64,000 nucleotides of DNA from Metaruminococcus_A sp050943475 (GCA_050943475.1 JBMNPF010000001.1:186001-250000), one strand, 5' to 3'; shown: positions 50,566 through 58,965, counted from the stretch's first letter. The notes: generated from the sequence alone by a model not told the origin. Made by a program: numbers and translations.

Positions 50566-50844
50566 ATGGTTAACAAACACCAGTATAACGAAGCGGTTCT
50601 TTCACGCCTTTCCCGTATTGAAGGGCAGATTCGCGGCATAAAGGCAATGGTGGAAAACGGACGCGACTGCGAGGACATTTTCATGCAGATTTCTGCGGTC
50701 GGTTCGGCAATTACCAATGTCTCGCTGCTCATTGTAGAGGATCACATTGAGCACTGCGTCAAAGCAGGGATTGACTCAGGCGACACACAGGCCACGCTCG
50801 ACAATTTGGTTGACCTGTTCCGGCAGTTTGCCAAGCTGAAGTAA
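50566..50844 (+). CDS. CsoR/RcnR-family metal-sensing repressor
   Basis: A 92-residue all-helical repressor of the DUF156 family. The C-H-C metal site of copper sensors is present as C35 (GRDCEDI), H60 and C64 (EDHIEHC). RLSRIEGQIRGIKAMVE is the conserved first helix. Autoregulation through the operator just upstream is expected. The next gene, 30 bases downstream, is a P1B ATPase, so the repressor senses its substrate. The C-H-C triad favours Cu(I), yet the ATPase looks Zn/Cd-type, so I leave the symbol blank. Confidence 0.93.
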   Translation: MVNKHQYNEAVLSRLSRIEGQIRGIKAMVENGRDCEDIFMQISAVGSAITNVSLLIVEDHIEHCVKAGIDSGDTQATLDNLVDLFRQFAKLK

Positions 50845-50874
50845 AGCATACACTATTTTTAAGGAGGCATTTTT

Positions 50875-53067
50875 ATGACAAAACGTGCAGATGCGCATGA
50901 TGAAGAACGCCGCAGTACGGCGGGTTCTGCCAATTTTGCCGCTGATTCTAAGCCATCCGGATGCAGCGGCTCCTGCGCGGGGTGCGCAGGCTGCGGGGAT
51001 TCGCTGTATCCCCCATACAACCCGTTTGAACACATGGAGGAGGAAGAAAAACGGCGCCGGAAACGCGAAAAGCACAACCGTCACACCGAACATGCTGGAG
51101 ATTGCCGGGATGAACACAGCGGCGATTGCTGCGGGCGTGAACATGAGGGCGGCTGCGGATGCGGGCACGATCATGAGCACGGCGATGAATCCGGATGGAA
51201 GCCAATGCTTGTCCGGCTGATTTTGGCGGTTGTCTTGCTGGTCTGCGCAAAATTCATTGCGATGCCGTTTGGCGTTTCCCTCTCCCTGTTCCTTCTGTCT
51301 TACCTGATTGCAGGCGGCGACGTGCTTTGGCGTGCGCTCAAGGGTATTTTTAAAGGCCATCTGTTTGATGAAAACTTTCTGATGGCCATTGCCACCGTGG
51401 GTGCTTTTGTCATTGGCGATTATGCCGAGGGCATTGCTGTTATGCTGTTTTATCAGTTTGGGGAAATGCTCCAGGACATTGCGGTCAGCCGTTCCCGCCG
51501 CTCCATTACGGCGCTGATGGACATCCGCCCGGATTTTGCCCGCAAACGCTCCGGCGGGCAGCTTGTCACCTGTAAGCCGGAGGAGGTCGCGTTGGACGAT
51601 GTGATTGTGGTTAATCCCGGGGAGCGTATCCCGCTGGATGGCATAGTGGTTAGCGGCCGTTCCTTCTTGGATACTTCGGCGCTCACCGGCGAATCTGTAC
51701 CGCGTGCAGCCGCGGAGGGGGATGAAGTGCTCTCCGGCGCCATCAACCAGAATGCAACGCTGGAAATCCAGGTGACCAAACGGTTTCACGAGTCGACCGT
51801 CTCAAAAATTCTGGAGCTCACCCAGAACGCTTCGTCCCGTAAGGCGAACACCGAGAAATTCATCACCAAGTTTGCGCGGGTTTATACCCCCATTGTGGTA
51901 GGCACCGCGGCTCTGGTGGCAGTACTGCCGCCTCTTTTCCTCGGCTGGAATACCTTCAGCGACTGGCTCTACCGCGCCCTGATTTTCCTTGTTATTTCCT
52001 GTCCCTGCGCGCTGGTTGTTTCCATTCCGCTCGGCTTTTTCGGCGGCATTGGCGGCGCCTCCAAGCGCGGCATTCTGGTAAAAGGCAGCAACTATCTGGA
52101 AGCTCTTCATTCCGTTGATACCGTTGTGTTGGATAAAACCGGCACCCTGACCCGCGGCAAATTTTCGGTTCAGGCGCTGAGCCCGGCGGCGGGTGTTTCG
52201 GAAACGGATTTGCTGGAAGCGGCGGCGTTTGCAGAAAGCCGCTCTTCCCACCCGATTGCAAAATCCATTTTGGATCGGTACGGCCAGCCGGTGGAGGACA
52301 GCCGAATTGCCGAAAGCCGGGAAAACGCGGGGTTCGGCACCGAAGTTACTTTGGCGGACGGTACCGTTTTGCTGGCCGGAAGCGCCAAGCTGATGCAGCG
52401 GCATGGCATTGTGGCGGAGCAGCCGTCATTGTCTGCCGGTACCCTTGTCTATGTGGCGAAAAACGGGATGTTCCTTGGCAGCCTGCTGATTGCCGACACC
52501 CTTAAGCCCACCTCTGCCGAGGCGGTACGCGCGCTCAAGGCGGCTGGGGTAAAAGAAGTTGTGATGCTCACCGGCGATTCCCCGGCTGCGGCCGCGGCGA
52601 TTGCAGAGGAGGCGGGTATAACATCGTGGCGCGCCGAACTCCTGCCGCAGGATAAGGTTGCCGCTGTTGACAGCATGCTAGAAGGGCGCGATCCGAAGCA
52701 CAAGCTCGCCTTTGTGGGCGACGGTATCAACGACGCGCCGGTGATTGCGCGGGCGGATGTCGGAGTGGCGATGGGCGGCATTGGCTCCGACGCAGCCATT
52801 GAGGCGGCGGATGTTGTCCTGATGACCGACGACCTTGCAAAGCTCCCGCTTGCCATTCGGATTGCACGCAAGACCAAGCGGATTGTCACCCAGAACATTG
52901 TGTTTGCGCTGGGCGTCAAGATCATTGTTCTTGCACTGAGTATTGTTGGTATTACCTCCATGTGGATTGCCATCTTTGCAGATGTGGGCGTGGCGCTGAT
53001 TGCCATCCTCAACGCCCTGCGGGCCATGCGGGTAAAGGAAACGCCGAAGCAGCGTAAAAACGCGTAA
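50875..53067 (+). CDS. Heavy-metal P1B-type ATPase, Zn/Cd/Pb-like
   Basis: A 730-residue metal-exporting ATPase. The first 105 residues form an unusual Cys/His/acid-rich tail (clusters of CxxC, HDHEH, GCGCGHDHEH) instead of a ferredoxin-like HMA domain. Then come six to eight helices with SCPCALV (membrane metal site), SALTGESVP, DKTGTLTRG (phosphorylated Asp), SSHPIAKS and GDGINDAP. The last helices read VKIIVLALS and ADVGVALIAILNALR, the Lys and Asp-x-Gly pattern of the P1B-2 (Zn2+/Cd2+/Pb2+) group. AAGGAGG lies before the ATG. It forms an operon with the CsoR-type gene. Confidence 0.95.
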   Translation: MTKRADAHDEERRSTAGSANFAADSKPSGCSGSCAGCAGCGDSLYPPYNPFEHMEEEEKRRRKREKHNRHTEHAGDCRDEHSGDCCGREHEGGCGCGHDHEHGDESGWKPMLVRLILAVVLLVCAKFIAMPFGVSLSLFLLSYLIAGGDVLWRALKGIFKGHLFDENFLMAIATVGAFVIGDYAEGIAVMLFYQFGEMLQDIAVSRSRRSITALMDIRPDFARKRSGGQLVTCKPEEVALDDVIVVNPGERIPLDGIVVSGRSFLDTSALTGESVPRAAAEGDEVLSGAINQNATLEIQVTKRFHESTVSKILELTQNASSRKANTEKFITKFARVYTPIVVGTAALVAVLPPLFLGWNTFSDWLYRALIFLVISCPCALVVSIPLGFFGGIGGASKRGILVKGSNYLEALHSVDTVVLDKTGTLTRGKFSVQALSPAAGVSETDLLEAAAFAESRSSHPIAKSILDRYGQPVEDSRIAESRENAGFGTEVTLADGTVLLAGSAKLMQRHGIVAEQPSLSAGTLVYVAKNGMFLGSLLIADTLKPTSAEAVRALKAAGVKEVVMLTGDSPAAAAAIAEEAGITSWRAELLPQDKVAAVDSMLEGRDPKHKLAFVGDGINDAPVIARADVGVAMGGIGSDAAIEAADVVLMTDDLAKLPLAIRIARKTKRIVTQNIVFALGVKIIVLALSIVGITSMWIAIFADVGVALIAILNALRAMRVKETPKQRKNA

Positions 53068-53135
53068 TCCGGCTGAAAAAACTGGTTGTGTGCGGCGTTT
53101 CTGAAAATTGCTATGGCGGACTCCGCTGCAAAACC

Positions 53136-53167
53136 AAAATCCGTCGGAATTTCCGGCGGATTTTTTG
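53136..53167 (+). terminator. Terminator of the csoR-ATPase operon
   Basis: AAAATCCGTCGGA pairs with TCCGGCGGATTTTTT, with one G-T pair, 70 bases after the ATPase stop. Confidence 0.88.
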
Positions 53168-53199
53168 CTTTGCTGGACAATTTACCGGAGTGGTACGTC

Positions 53200-53241
53200 T
53201 TTCTTATTGTAAGGGCCCTGAAAACACGCTACAATAAGAAA
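53200..53241 (+). promoter_or_regulatory. Promoter with a 12-base inverted repeat, ahead of the 53258 operon
   Basis: TTGTAA (53207-53212), 17 bases, TACAAT (53230-53235). A perfect 12-base inverted repeat TTTCTTATTGTA / TACAATAAGAAA (53200-53211 and 53230-53241) spans it, so that each arm covers one promoter element. It is a good operator candidate. Confidence 0.75.
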
Positions 53242-53257
53242 AAGGGGAGTTTGTTTT

Positions 53258-53968
53258 ATGGCAATTCTGAAAGATGTTGGATATGTTGACCTGCGTTCCT
53301 ACAAGACGCCGGAGGCGTTTCGTGCGATTGAACGCATTGAAAATGTTGGCCTGCTGATTGTTCCGTCTGATGTGCCGGCCGAAGTTGAAGAGGCGATTGC
53401 GGGAATCCAGAAAGTGGCAGTGGGTGCGGTTCAGCCGGTGCCGTCGAATGCAAAAATCATCATGATGAACGGCGCCGAGGAACTGACGGCTGCTTCTTTT
53501 GGCTTTGGCGACGGGGAGGATGTGTATTACCTTATCAATGGGGCCGCCGCTTTGCGGGAATTCCCTGCGGATTTTCATCCGTTGGTGATTTTCAACGGGC
53601 TGCTGCTGGTTCATGAATCCTTTCGCAAAACGCCGGCACTTCGGTTTATTGCGCGGAATGGGCTTGTTCAGTACGGGGATTTTGACTGCTGTAAATTCTA
53701 CGAAAACACCCTGGAGCTGGATCGCGGCGTCCTGTCTTTTTTACCGGAGAAAACGGCGCTGGTTGCGGTCAACTCCATTGTAGTCGCGGAAGATGTTGAC
53801 GCCGACCTGCTCGCGCAGAAAAAGGCGCTTCTTTTGTGCGCCAACAAAATCTACTGCTATGACGCCTCTGCGCCTTATATTAAGGCAAATGCCGTTGCCG
53901 GAAACAAAATTGTGGTATTACAACCGGGGGAGAAACCAAATGCTGAACCAACAGGCGACGCTGTTTGA
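53258..53968 (+). CDS. Unknown protein encoded with an ECF sigma factor
   Basis: A 236-residue soluble protein. AAAGGGGAG lies before the ATG. It has evenly spaced short hydrophobic strands (VGLLIVPSDV, KIIMMNG, VYYLINGAA, LVAVNSIVV, ALLLCANKIY), which suggests a repetitive beta fold such as a beta-helix. I recognise no family. Its last 29 bases overlap the sigma factor gene, so translation is probably coupled. It may be a regulator or target of that sigma factor; this is inference. Confidence 0.75.
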   Translation: MAILKDVGYVDLRSYKTPEAFRAIERIENVGLLIVPSDVPAEVEEAIAGIQKVAVGAVQPVPSNAKIIMMNGAEELTAASFGFGDGEDVYYLINGAAALREFPADFHPLVIFNGLLLVHESFRKTPALRFIARNGLVQYGDFDCCKFYENTLELDRGVLSFLPEKTALVAVNSIVVAEDVDADLLAQKKALLLCANKIYCYDASAPYIKANAVAGNKIVVLQPGEKPNAEPTGDAV

Positions 53969-54437
53969 TGCACTGTATGAGGAGCATGCGGGCCGTTTAT
54001 ACGCTTATTTTTCGGTTGCTTTTGGACCGGATGAAGCGGATGACCTGCTCCAGCGGCTGTTTCTCAGCGTCTGGAACAGCATGAACCGTCCGGGTTTTCT
54101 ACAGCCGGATCACTGGCGGGCGTGGCTGTTCCGCGCAGCAGTCAACCTGAAAAATGATGTGTTACGTGCCGGGCGCCGCTGCCGTGAGCTTCCGCTCGAA
54201 GAGTATGATCAGCCGGTTCAGCGGGACGATGGAGAAGCGCTTGCGGTACAGGAGGCTTTTAGCCGCCTTGCTCCACATGAGCAGGACCTGCTGCTGTGGA
54301 AAAACATGGGGCTTTCCAGCGCCGAGATGGCTGAGATTTTGGGGGTTTCTGCCTCGGCAGTGCGCTCCCGGTACCAAACGGCAAAAAAATGGTTTCGGAA
54401 ATACCTAGAGGAATGTGGGGTGGACTGTGGTGGATAA
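53940..54437 (+). CDS. ECF-type RNA polymerase sigma factor
   Basis: A 165-residue sigma-70 family protein. Region 2 is visible as LFDALYEEHAGRLYAYF...EADDLLQRLFLSVWN and HWRAWLFRAAVNLKNDVLRAGRR, and region 4 as RLAPHEQDLLLWKNMGLSSAEMAEILGVSASAVRSRY. ATG 53940 has GGGGGAG upstream and lies inside the previous gene. The next frame overlaps its stop codon, so three genes are coupled. Confidence 0.9.
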   Translation: MLNQQATLFDALYEEHAGRLYAYFSVAFGPDEADDLLQRLFLSVWNSMNRPGFLQPDHWRAWLFRAAVNLKNDVLRAGRRCRELPLEEYDQPVQRDDGEALAVQEAFSRLAPHEQDLLLWKNMGLSSAEMAEILGVSASAVRSRYQTAKKWFRKYLEECGVDCGG

Positions 54438-54624
54438 AACCGAAAAATTGTTAACGGAACTGGTGCGGCGCAACACACCGTCCGCCCAAAAGCTCGCGGC
54501 ACTTAAACCGGAGCCAGAGTGGCAGGATCCGCTTGCACTGTACCGCCAGATGACCTTGTTGCAGCGCAGCGCGTACCGTCCCTGCCGGGTACCGGGCTGG
54601 GGCGGTTTCGCCGGAACGGCTTAA
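54430..54624 (+). CDS. Short protein after the sigma factor, possibly a truncated anti-sigma factor
   Basis: A 64-residue frame starting at GTG 54430 (or GTG 54427), overlapping the sigma stop by 8 bases. It reads MDKTEKLLTELVRRNTPSAQ, a plausible cytoplasmic start of an anti-sigma protein, then ends in a low-complexity PCRVPGWGGF tail without the membrane helix expected. It may be a truncated gene. No strong RBS beyond GAGGAATGTGG. Confidence 0.5.
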   Translation: MDKTEKLLTELVRRNTPSAQKLAALKPEPEWQDPLALYRQMTLLQRSAYRPCRVPGWGGFAGTA

Positions 54625-54746
54625 ACGGAGGCACTTCCGTTCTTTTGGCGGCCGAATGGGCTGACGGCTCGGTTTTCAAAAGATGGATAGGCTTCATGAC
54701 GTTTCTGGAAAGACAGACGCGGATATTGGAAGCAAAATGCTCTGGC

Positions 54747-54782
54747 CAAAACAGGCGCGCGGAATTCCGCGCGCCTGTTTCT
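54747..54782 (-). terminator. Terminator of the YetF-like gene
   Basis: ACAGGCGCGCGGAATTCCGCGCGCCTGT is a perfect 28-base palindrome (54751-54778), with T4 on the minus strand and T3 on the plus strand. Confidence 0.85.
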
Positions 54783-54810
54783 TGTGTGATTCTGCCCTGT
54801 CGAACAGCGT

Positions 54811-55527
54811 TTAGTCAAAAAGGTTTTTCGGTTGAACTTGATTATAAAGGTAGGCGCTGAAGTTGCCGTTTGTGTCACAGGTGGCAAGCAGGACGTCCTT
54901 GACGTTTTTTATTTTCTGCTCTTTCATCTGGCGATCAAGCCACTCCCGGTTTTTGCCGATGGATTTCAGGTGCCGCTCCATAACAGCGCCATCGATGATG
55001 ACGTTGGCGCAGAGCCCCTCCTCCGGCGGATGGAGGTTCATATCCTCCGGGGTGAGGGGACGTTTGTCGCTGCGCGGCAGAATGCTCAGCCTGCCGTTTG
55101 TTTCCAACACGGCAAATTCGACATCTGCGAGGTTAAAGTACCCCTGCTCCCGGCATTGGGTGAGCATTTCGTTTAAATCAATGTGTTCACGTTTGAGATT
55201 TTTGCGTACAATCCGCCCCCGGTCAATGACAATGGTTGGCGTGCCGTTCATGAACCGGCGTATCCGAATGGATTTGACCGTAGCGACTGAAATAGCAATG
55301 GCAATAATGGCATAAACCACCATGGCAATGAGTGGAAAATGGAACGGCACCTCGTCGTTGGCTGACATTTCTGCCGCGATGGAACCAATGGAAATGCCGA
55401 TGACGTAATCGAAAAAGGTGAGTTGGCTGATTTGTTTGCTCCCCATGAGCTTTGCCAGCACAAACAGCACCGCAATTGAGATGACGGAACGCAGGGCAAT
55501 CTCCCCAATGTCAATCCAGATTTGCAT
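54811..55527 (-). CDS. YetF/DUF421 membrane protein
   Basis: A 238-residue protein with three N-terminal helices (EIALRSVISIAVLFVLAKLMG, FFDYVIGISIGSIAAEM, LIAMVVYAIIAIAISVATV) and a cytoplasmic DUF421 domain with GTPTIVIDRGRIVRKNLKRE and LNEMLTQCREQGYFNLADVEFAVLE. The family includes spore and membrane proteins of unknown function. GGGGGA is before the ATG. It is monocistronic, with the terminator above. Confidence 0.93.
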   Translation of the reverse strand: MQIWIDIGEIALRSVISIAVLFVLAKLMGSKQISQLTFFDYVIGISIGSIAAEMSANDEVPFHFPLIAMVVYAIIAIAISVATVKSIRIRRFMNGTPTIVIDRGRIVRKNLKREHIDLNEMLTQCREQGYFNLADVEFAVLETNGRLSILPRSDKRPLTPEDMNLHPPEEGLCANVIIDGAVMERHLKSIGKNREWLDRQMKEQKIKNVKDVLLATCDTNGNFSAYLYNQVQPKNLFD

Positions 55528-55619
55528 ATATTTTCCCCCATTTGCAGATCATTTTCCTTTGGTTAGTATGAACGAGAACGGTTTAAATATGAATTTTGGG
55601 CCCTTCTGCCCAAAACGAA

Positions 55620-55648
55620 TTGAAATACCGGCGCAAAACGTGTAAAAT
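55620..55648 (+). promoter_or_regulatory. Promoter of the DegV-family gene
   Basis: TTGAAA and TAAAAT separated by 17 bases, 44 bases before ATG 55693. Confidence 0.75.
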
Positions 55649-55692
55649 ATGTTTCGAGGACACTGTATTCCAAACATGAGGAGGAACTTCAT

Positions 55693-56541
55693 ATGCCAGC
55701 AATACGCGTTTCAGCGGACAGCACCTGTGACCTTTCGCCAGAGCAGCTTGCCCGCTACGACATTGGAATGATACCGCTTTACGTCAGCCTCGGAGAACAG
55801 TCCATGCGGGACGGTGTGGATATGACGGCGCAGGATATTTACGATTATGTGGACAAGACCGGGAAGCTGCCCAAAACGGCGGCGCCTTCGGTGGCGGATT
55901 ACCTTGATTTTTTCCGGGAACGGCAGACCTCGCCGGAAACGGCGCTCATTCATTTTACCATCAGTTCGGATTTTTCGAGTTCTTACCAAAATGCCTGCAT
56001 TGCGGCGCAGGAGTTTGAGAATGTCTCGGTCATTGATTCCCGCAACCTTTCCACCGGGCATGGCCTTGCAGTCATTGAGGCTGCTGTTCTTGCAGAGCAG
56101 GGCGCAAGTGTGGAGCAGATTCTGGCGCACGAAGAAAAAATAATCCCGCGCATTCGTGCGAGCTTTGTGGTGGACCGCATTGATTACCTGTATAAAGGCG
56201 GGCGCTGCTCCGGCGTGGCGGCGCTGGGGGCAAACCTGTTGAAGCTCAAGCCCTGCATTGAAGTGGTGGACGGCAAGATGGGCGTTGGTAAAAAATACAG
56301 GGGCAATGTTGATAAAATTTTCCCGGTGTATGCGGCGGACAGGCTTGCCGGGAAAAAGATGAAAAAGGACCTTGTTTTCATCACCCACACCGGGTGCAGC
56401 AAAGAAACGGTTGCACAGGTGCGTAAAAAGGTGGAAGAGTTATACAAATTTGACCAGATTGTGGAAACCGTTGCCGGTTCGACCATTACCTCCCACTGCG
56501 GGCCCAAAACCCTCGGCGTGCTGTTTATTGAGGAAGAATAA
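55693..56541 (+). CDS. DegV family fatty-acid-binding protein
   Basis: A 282-residue DegV protein: SADSTCDLSPEQLARYDIGMIPLYVS opens the domain, then TAAPSVADYLDFF and the FTISSDFSSSYQNA and DSRNLSTGHGL segments contact the lipid carboxylate in known structures. In Firmicutes such proteins (FakB) present fatty acids to the kinase FakA. AGGAGGAA lies before the ATG. It is monocistronic with a terminator. Confidence 0.95.
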   Translation: MPAIRVSADSTCDLSPEQLARYDIGMIPLYVSLGEQSMRDGVDMTAQDIYDYVDKTGKLPKTAAPSVADYLDFFRERQTSPETALIHFTISSDFSSSYQNACIAAQEFENVSVIDSRNLSTGHGLAVIEAAVLAEQGASVEQILAHEEKIIPRIRASFVVDRIDYLYKGGRCSGVAALGANLLKLKPCIEVVDGKMGVGKKYRGNVDKIFPVYAADRLAGKKMKKDLVFITHTGCSKETVAQVRKKVEELYKFDQIVETVAGSTITSHCGPKTLGVLFIEEE

Positions 56542-56582
56542 AGAATGAGCCAAAGGCATCCGGCCTTTGGCTCATTCTTTTA
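56542..56582 (+). terminator. Terminator of the DegV gene
   Basis: AGAATGAGCCAAAGG pairs with CCTTTGGCTCATTCT, followed by TTT. It begins right after the stop. Confidence 0.92.
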
Positions 56583-56717
56583 TTTCACAGATGGGAAACG
56601 GATTCCCAGTTTGATGAAAACCCTTTTGCAGCAAGTTCCCAAGCAGTGTGAAAAAATTTTTATGGGCGCAGGAATTTGTCCGGAAGAATCGTATTATAGA
56701 TAAAGGGAGGGAGCGAA

Positions 56718-57200
56718 ATGGGAATGCCGCCGGATGAAGCCAGAGTGCATGAACTGCTGGAACGGTATGCGGATATGGTGCTCCGCATCGCCTACCAGAA
56801 CCTGAAATCCCGCCCGGACGCCGAGGATGTGGCGCAGGAGGTTTTTATCCGTTTTATGCAGAAAACGCCGCGTTTTGCATCGGCCGAGCACGAAAAAGCG
56901 TGGTTTATCCGGGTAACCGTTAACCTCTGCAAAGATTTTCTCAAGTCCGGGTGGAAAAAGCGTACCGTTTATGCACAACCGCCGGAGGATTTCTGCAGCT
57001 TGCCGTTTCAGGTTCTGGACACCGTAATGGAGCTGCCGGAGGCAGACCGCAACGTTTTGTATTTGTTTTATTACGAAGGATATACCGCGAAAGAAATTGC
57101 CGCAATTTTAAGGTGCCGGGAGGGAACGGTGACATCCCGGCTCACCCGTGCGCGGGCACGGTTGAAAATTTTGCTGGAGGAGGAAAGGATGCCATGCTGA
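56718..57200 (+). CDS. ECF-type RNA polymerase sigma factor
   Basis: A 160-residue sigma factor. Region 2: MVLRIAYQNLKSRPDAEDVAQEVFIRFM and KAWFIRVTVNLCKDFLKS; region 4: LPEADRNVLYLFYYEGYTAKEIAAILRCREGTVTSRLTRARARL. AAAGGGAGGG is upstream. A possible ECF-type promoter (GGAAT, then CGTATTA at 56671-56696) would make it autoregulated, but the spacing is short. Its stop overlaps the start of the next gene (ATGCTGA). Confidence 0.94.
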   Translation: MGMPPDEARVHELLERYADMVLRIAYQNLKSRPDAEDVAQEVFIRFMQKTPRFASAEHEKAWFIRVTVNLCKDFLKSGWKKRTVYAQPPEDFCSLPFQVLDTVMELPEADRNVLYLFYYEGYTAKEIAAILRCREGTVTSRLTRARARLKILLEEERMPC

Positions 57201-58159
57201 ACTGTGCCGAATACCGAGAGGATTTGAACCAAATCCGTGCGTCAGAAGCATTTCTTGTGCGTACGGCCAATCAAATGCTTGCGCAGAAGACTGGAACCGG
57301 ACGCCGAAATCCGGTTTGGCGCAGGCGTGCCGTTGGATCGGCGGCGCTGCTTACGGCCGGAGCAGGCTGTCTGGCAGTGCTGATCAATCTGCCGCCGCAG
57401 GCGGCTCCGGAAATGGATCAAAGCTCCAAAAATTCGATTGTATTGTCCGGGGACGGCTCTGCATGGCCGGAAATTGATATGGACATGGACACTACCGAGC
57501 TTCCAGAGGGATCACAGGCGTTCCATCCATGGGAGGATATTTATTTAGTGTCGTTGGTTCAAATTGCCCCGGCTTTAATCGATTACGTTGGGCAGGACGC
57601 CTACGGTGCATGGGCCAAACGGGTTTCCGATGAAAAGACCATCTATACAGAGAATGGAGACGGCAGCGGAACTGCTTCCTATGACGTTTCGGTTCTCAAT
57701 GAGGACGGGAGCGTGCGCTATGGATTCCTTGACCAGAGTGTCGCCGCCTTTTTAAGGGAGTTTGACATCAGCCAGGAGACCTTTGCCGCCCTTGTACCGA
57801 TGGCGGAGAGCGAAACAGACGAATATTACAGCCTGCGCAGCCGGTACCGCTGCGCTTATACGGATGAACAGGTAGACGCCCTTTATTCGGGTGAGCGGGG
57901 GAAACTGCTTCAAGCATTTGCAGGTACCTATACCCTTTACCAAAACGGTGAACTGTACCCCATTTACTGGTTTGAACGGCACACGGCGGAGGAATACCGC
58001 GCGGCAGGGTTTACAGCGGAACAGCTTGCTGAGGCGTTTACGGCGTGGGGAATGGCAATCCCCGGAAACTCCAGCCCGGACGCCGCCTTTATGGAGGAAT
58101 ACCGCCCTGAAGCAGTGGTGGAACAATACAGCCGTTTGCTTGCCTTGGAAGAGGAATAA
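57194..58159 (+). CDS. Probable anti-sigma factor with one membrane helix
   Basis: A 321-residue protein, translationally coupled to the sigma factor, with AGGAGGAAAGG upstream. The first 55 residues are cytoplasmic (MLNCAEYREDLNQIRASEAF...RRNPVWRRR), then one helix (AVGSAALLTAGAGCLAVLI, about 58-76) and an acidic external domain of about 240 residues with no recognised family. This is the topology of membrane anti-sigma factors (RsgI/RsiV-like). The outer part may sense a signal. Confidence 0.85.
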   Translation: MLNCAEYREDLNQIRASEAFLVRTANQMLAQKTGTGRRNPVWRRRAVGSAALLTAGAGCLAVLINLPPQAAPEMDQSSKNSIVLSGDGSAWPEIDMDMDTTELPEGSQAFHPWEDIYLVSLVQIAPALIDYVGQDAYGAWAKRVSDEKTIYTENGDGSGTASYDVSVLNEDGSVRYGFLDQSVAAFLREFDISQETFAALVPMAESETDEYYSLRSRYRCAYTDEQVDALYSGERGKLLQAFAGTYTLYQNGELYPIYWFERHTAEEYRAAGFTAEQLAEAFTAWGMAIPGNSSPDAAFMEEYRPEAVVEQYSRLLALEEE

Positions 58160-58195
58160 ATGAACCTGGGACCAAGACAGAAAGGACTGCCTGCC

Positions 58196-58477
58196 ATGAG
58201 AAAACTGTTTTCCTGCCTGCTCTGCGGCGCCGCACTGGTTTGGATGACCTGTTTTTGCGGCGATTTGCTGCGTTTTACCAATAATGAAGTTCCGCTGTTT
58301 TCGGTTGAATGGCGTGCGGCCGAGAATTACCGGGAATACCTTGGTTTTGGGTACAAAATTGGCGTATACCAGGAACCGGATGGTTTGCGTGCGGTTTTCG
58401 GCGGCCCTTGGGCACGTCTGGACGGAGAGGCGCAACCGGATAAACCGCCCCACGCGGGAGATGGGTTTGTAGTTTAA
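58196..58477 (+). CDS. Small exported protein behind the anti-sigma gene
   Basis: A 93-residue protein with a signal segment (MRKLFSCLLCGAALVWMTCFCG, several Cys and a poor lipobox). The outer part, VEWRAAENYREYLGFGYKIGVYQEPDG, is of unknown fold. ATG 58196 has AAAGGA upstream; an ATG at 58160, directly after the anti-sigma stop, is an alternative. It completes the sigma operon, closed by a terminator. Confidence 0.65.
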   Translation: MRKLFSCLLCGAALVWMTCFCGDLLRFTNNEVPLFSVEWRAAENYREYLGFGYKIGVYQEPDGLRAVFGGPWARLDGEAQPDKPPHAGDGFVV

Positions 58478-58576
58478 AGCGGTGTGCGGGAAAAGCGTTG
58501 CGAATTCCCGTTTGCCAAAAGGTGAAATGGAGCGTACTGTAAAAATGCGCAATCTGGCGCTGAAATTAAGAGGTAC

Positions 58577-58612
58577 AAAAAAGGATGGGATTCCAAAAGG
58601 CCCATCCTTTTT
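58577..58612. terminator. Terminator after the second sigma operon
   Basis: AAAAAAGGATGGG pairs with CCCATCCTTTTT around an 11-base loop. It is convergent with, and probably shared by, the broken gene at 58619-58910. Confidence 0.88.
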
Positions 58613-58618
58613 GTTTAC

Positions 58619-58910
58619 CTATTTTGCTTCCTGATCCCGCTTGCACACATAATGGCGGTATTCCAGCGGCGTCCCCTCTTTTTTCGTGGTTACCATCTCC
58701 ACCGTGCCGGCAAGAGCAGCGAGCTTGCCGGTGATAATGGGTTGAAGGCAGAAAAGGACGTGCTCATTGTGGTAACGGTGCAGGGCGACGCATTCCCTGC
58801 ATTTGCCGTGTCAGCCGCAAAGGGAGGCAGGTGCACCTTGTAATCTCCGGGTCGGCGGCAAGCGTCCTATTCTGAAAAACCAGTTTGCAGTATTCTTGTT
58901 TGGTTCTCAT
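58619..58910 (-). pseudogene. Frameshifted gene for a small Cys/His-rich protein
   Basis: From ATG 58910 (AGGGGAG upstream) the frame reads MRTKQEYCKLVFQNRTLAAD for about 35 codons. Conserved-looking sequence then continues in another frame from about base 58807, beginning GKCRECVALHRYHNEH and ending LEYRHYVCKRDQEAK with TAG at 58619. The first frame stops at a TGA after 48 codons. The span is 292 bases, one more than 97 codons, so a single inserted base near 58805-58830 explains the break. CxxC and HxxxH patterns suggest a small metal-binding protein. Family unknown. Confidence 0.6.
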
Positions 58911-58965
58911 AAGCTCCCCTTGGTTTCGACGGTTGATAAAAAGACGGCCTCGCCTTTTGTTTTAC

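Noticed and set aside
54519..54860. Plus-strand frame between the sigma stub and the YetF gene as missing half of the anti-sigma factor
   Set aside because: It does not continue the stub sensibly, contains no membrane helix and crosses the palindromic terminator of the YetF gene.
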